A DNA stretch of 5,522 bases, taken from contig DJFP01000285.1 of NCBI GenBank assembly GCA_002432565.1, positions 6,327-11,848 of the forward strand, read 5' to 3'. The notes below the pieces were generated by a model. The model saw nothing but the letters and a program-made list of their open reading frames with translations. It had not been told where the DNA came from and did no database searches. Positions 5,496-5,522 of the stretch are shown in pieces. Numbering within the stretch: the first letter of the stretch is position 1; each line of letters begins with the position of its first letter. Source of the DNA: Flavobacteriales bacterium UBA5869. Its GTDB lineage: Bacteria > Bacteroidota > Bacteroidia > Flavobacteriales_D > Crocinitomicaceae. The translations under genes and the position numbers were made by a program.

Positions 5496-5522
5496 TACGT
5501 TCTATTTTTTGTTGAAGTTACG

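Overview
The window looks like a chromosomal segment of a member of the Bacteroidota, probably a flavobacterium-like organism. The DNA is moderately AT-rich, starts lack strong Shine-Dalgarno sequences, and several products belong to types typical of that phylum: a short AraC-type regulator with a small N-terminal module, a 50-residue lmo0937-type membrane peptide, a coiled-coil stress lipoprotein and a CsbD-domain protein. The genus cannot be fixed from the sequence. I see no rRNA, tRNA, insertion sequence, CRISPR array or phage gene.

Layout. The left third is on the + strand: a complete class-3-type NAD(P)-dependent aldehyde dehydrogenase (69-1430), then a 98-residue very acidic protein of unknown function (1544-1840). 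A perfect 16-bp hairpin overlaps that gene's stop codon and separates it from the convergent minus-strand genes. Everything to the right is on the minus strand. Read in transcription order from the right end: a secreted thioredoxin-like protein (5495-4647), an Asn/Gln/Gly-rich protein carrying a CsbD domain (4538-3927), a coiled-coil lipoprotein (3613-3176), a 50-residue membrane peptide (2923-2771) and the AraC-type regulator (2492-1935).

The minus-strand genes are mostly separate transcription units. Good intrinsic terminators follow the CsbD gene (3817-3845), the lipoprotein gene (3018-3079) and the membrane-peptide gene (2708-2748), each with a T-run on the minus strand. The CsbD and lipoprotein genes each also have an extra small hairpin between stop codon and terminator.

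Functional reading. CsbD proteins, lmo0937-type peptides and this kind of coiled-coil lipoprotein are all associated with general or envelope stress, so the right part is best read as a stress-response neighbourhood that the AraC-type protein may control. The control is an inference from position. The thioredoxin-like protein (periplasmic redox) and the aldehyde dehydrogenase (aldehyde detoxification) fit a stress theme loosely, but nothing in the sequence ties them to it. I did not find a clearly new multi-gene system. The most unusual items are the CsbD domain buried in a prion-like N/Q-rich chain, the acidic small protein with its hairpin-overlapped stop codon, and the paired 3' UTR hairpins.
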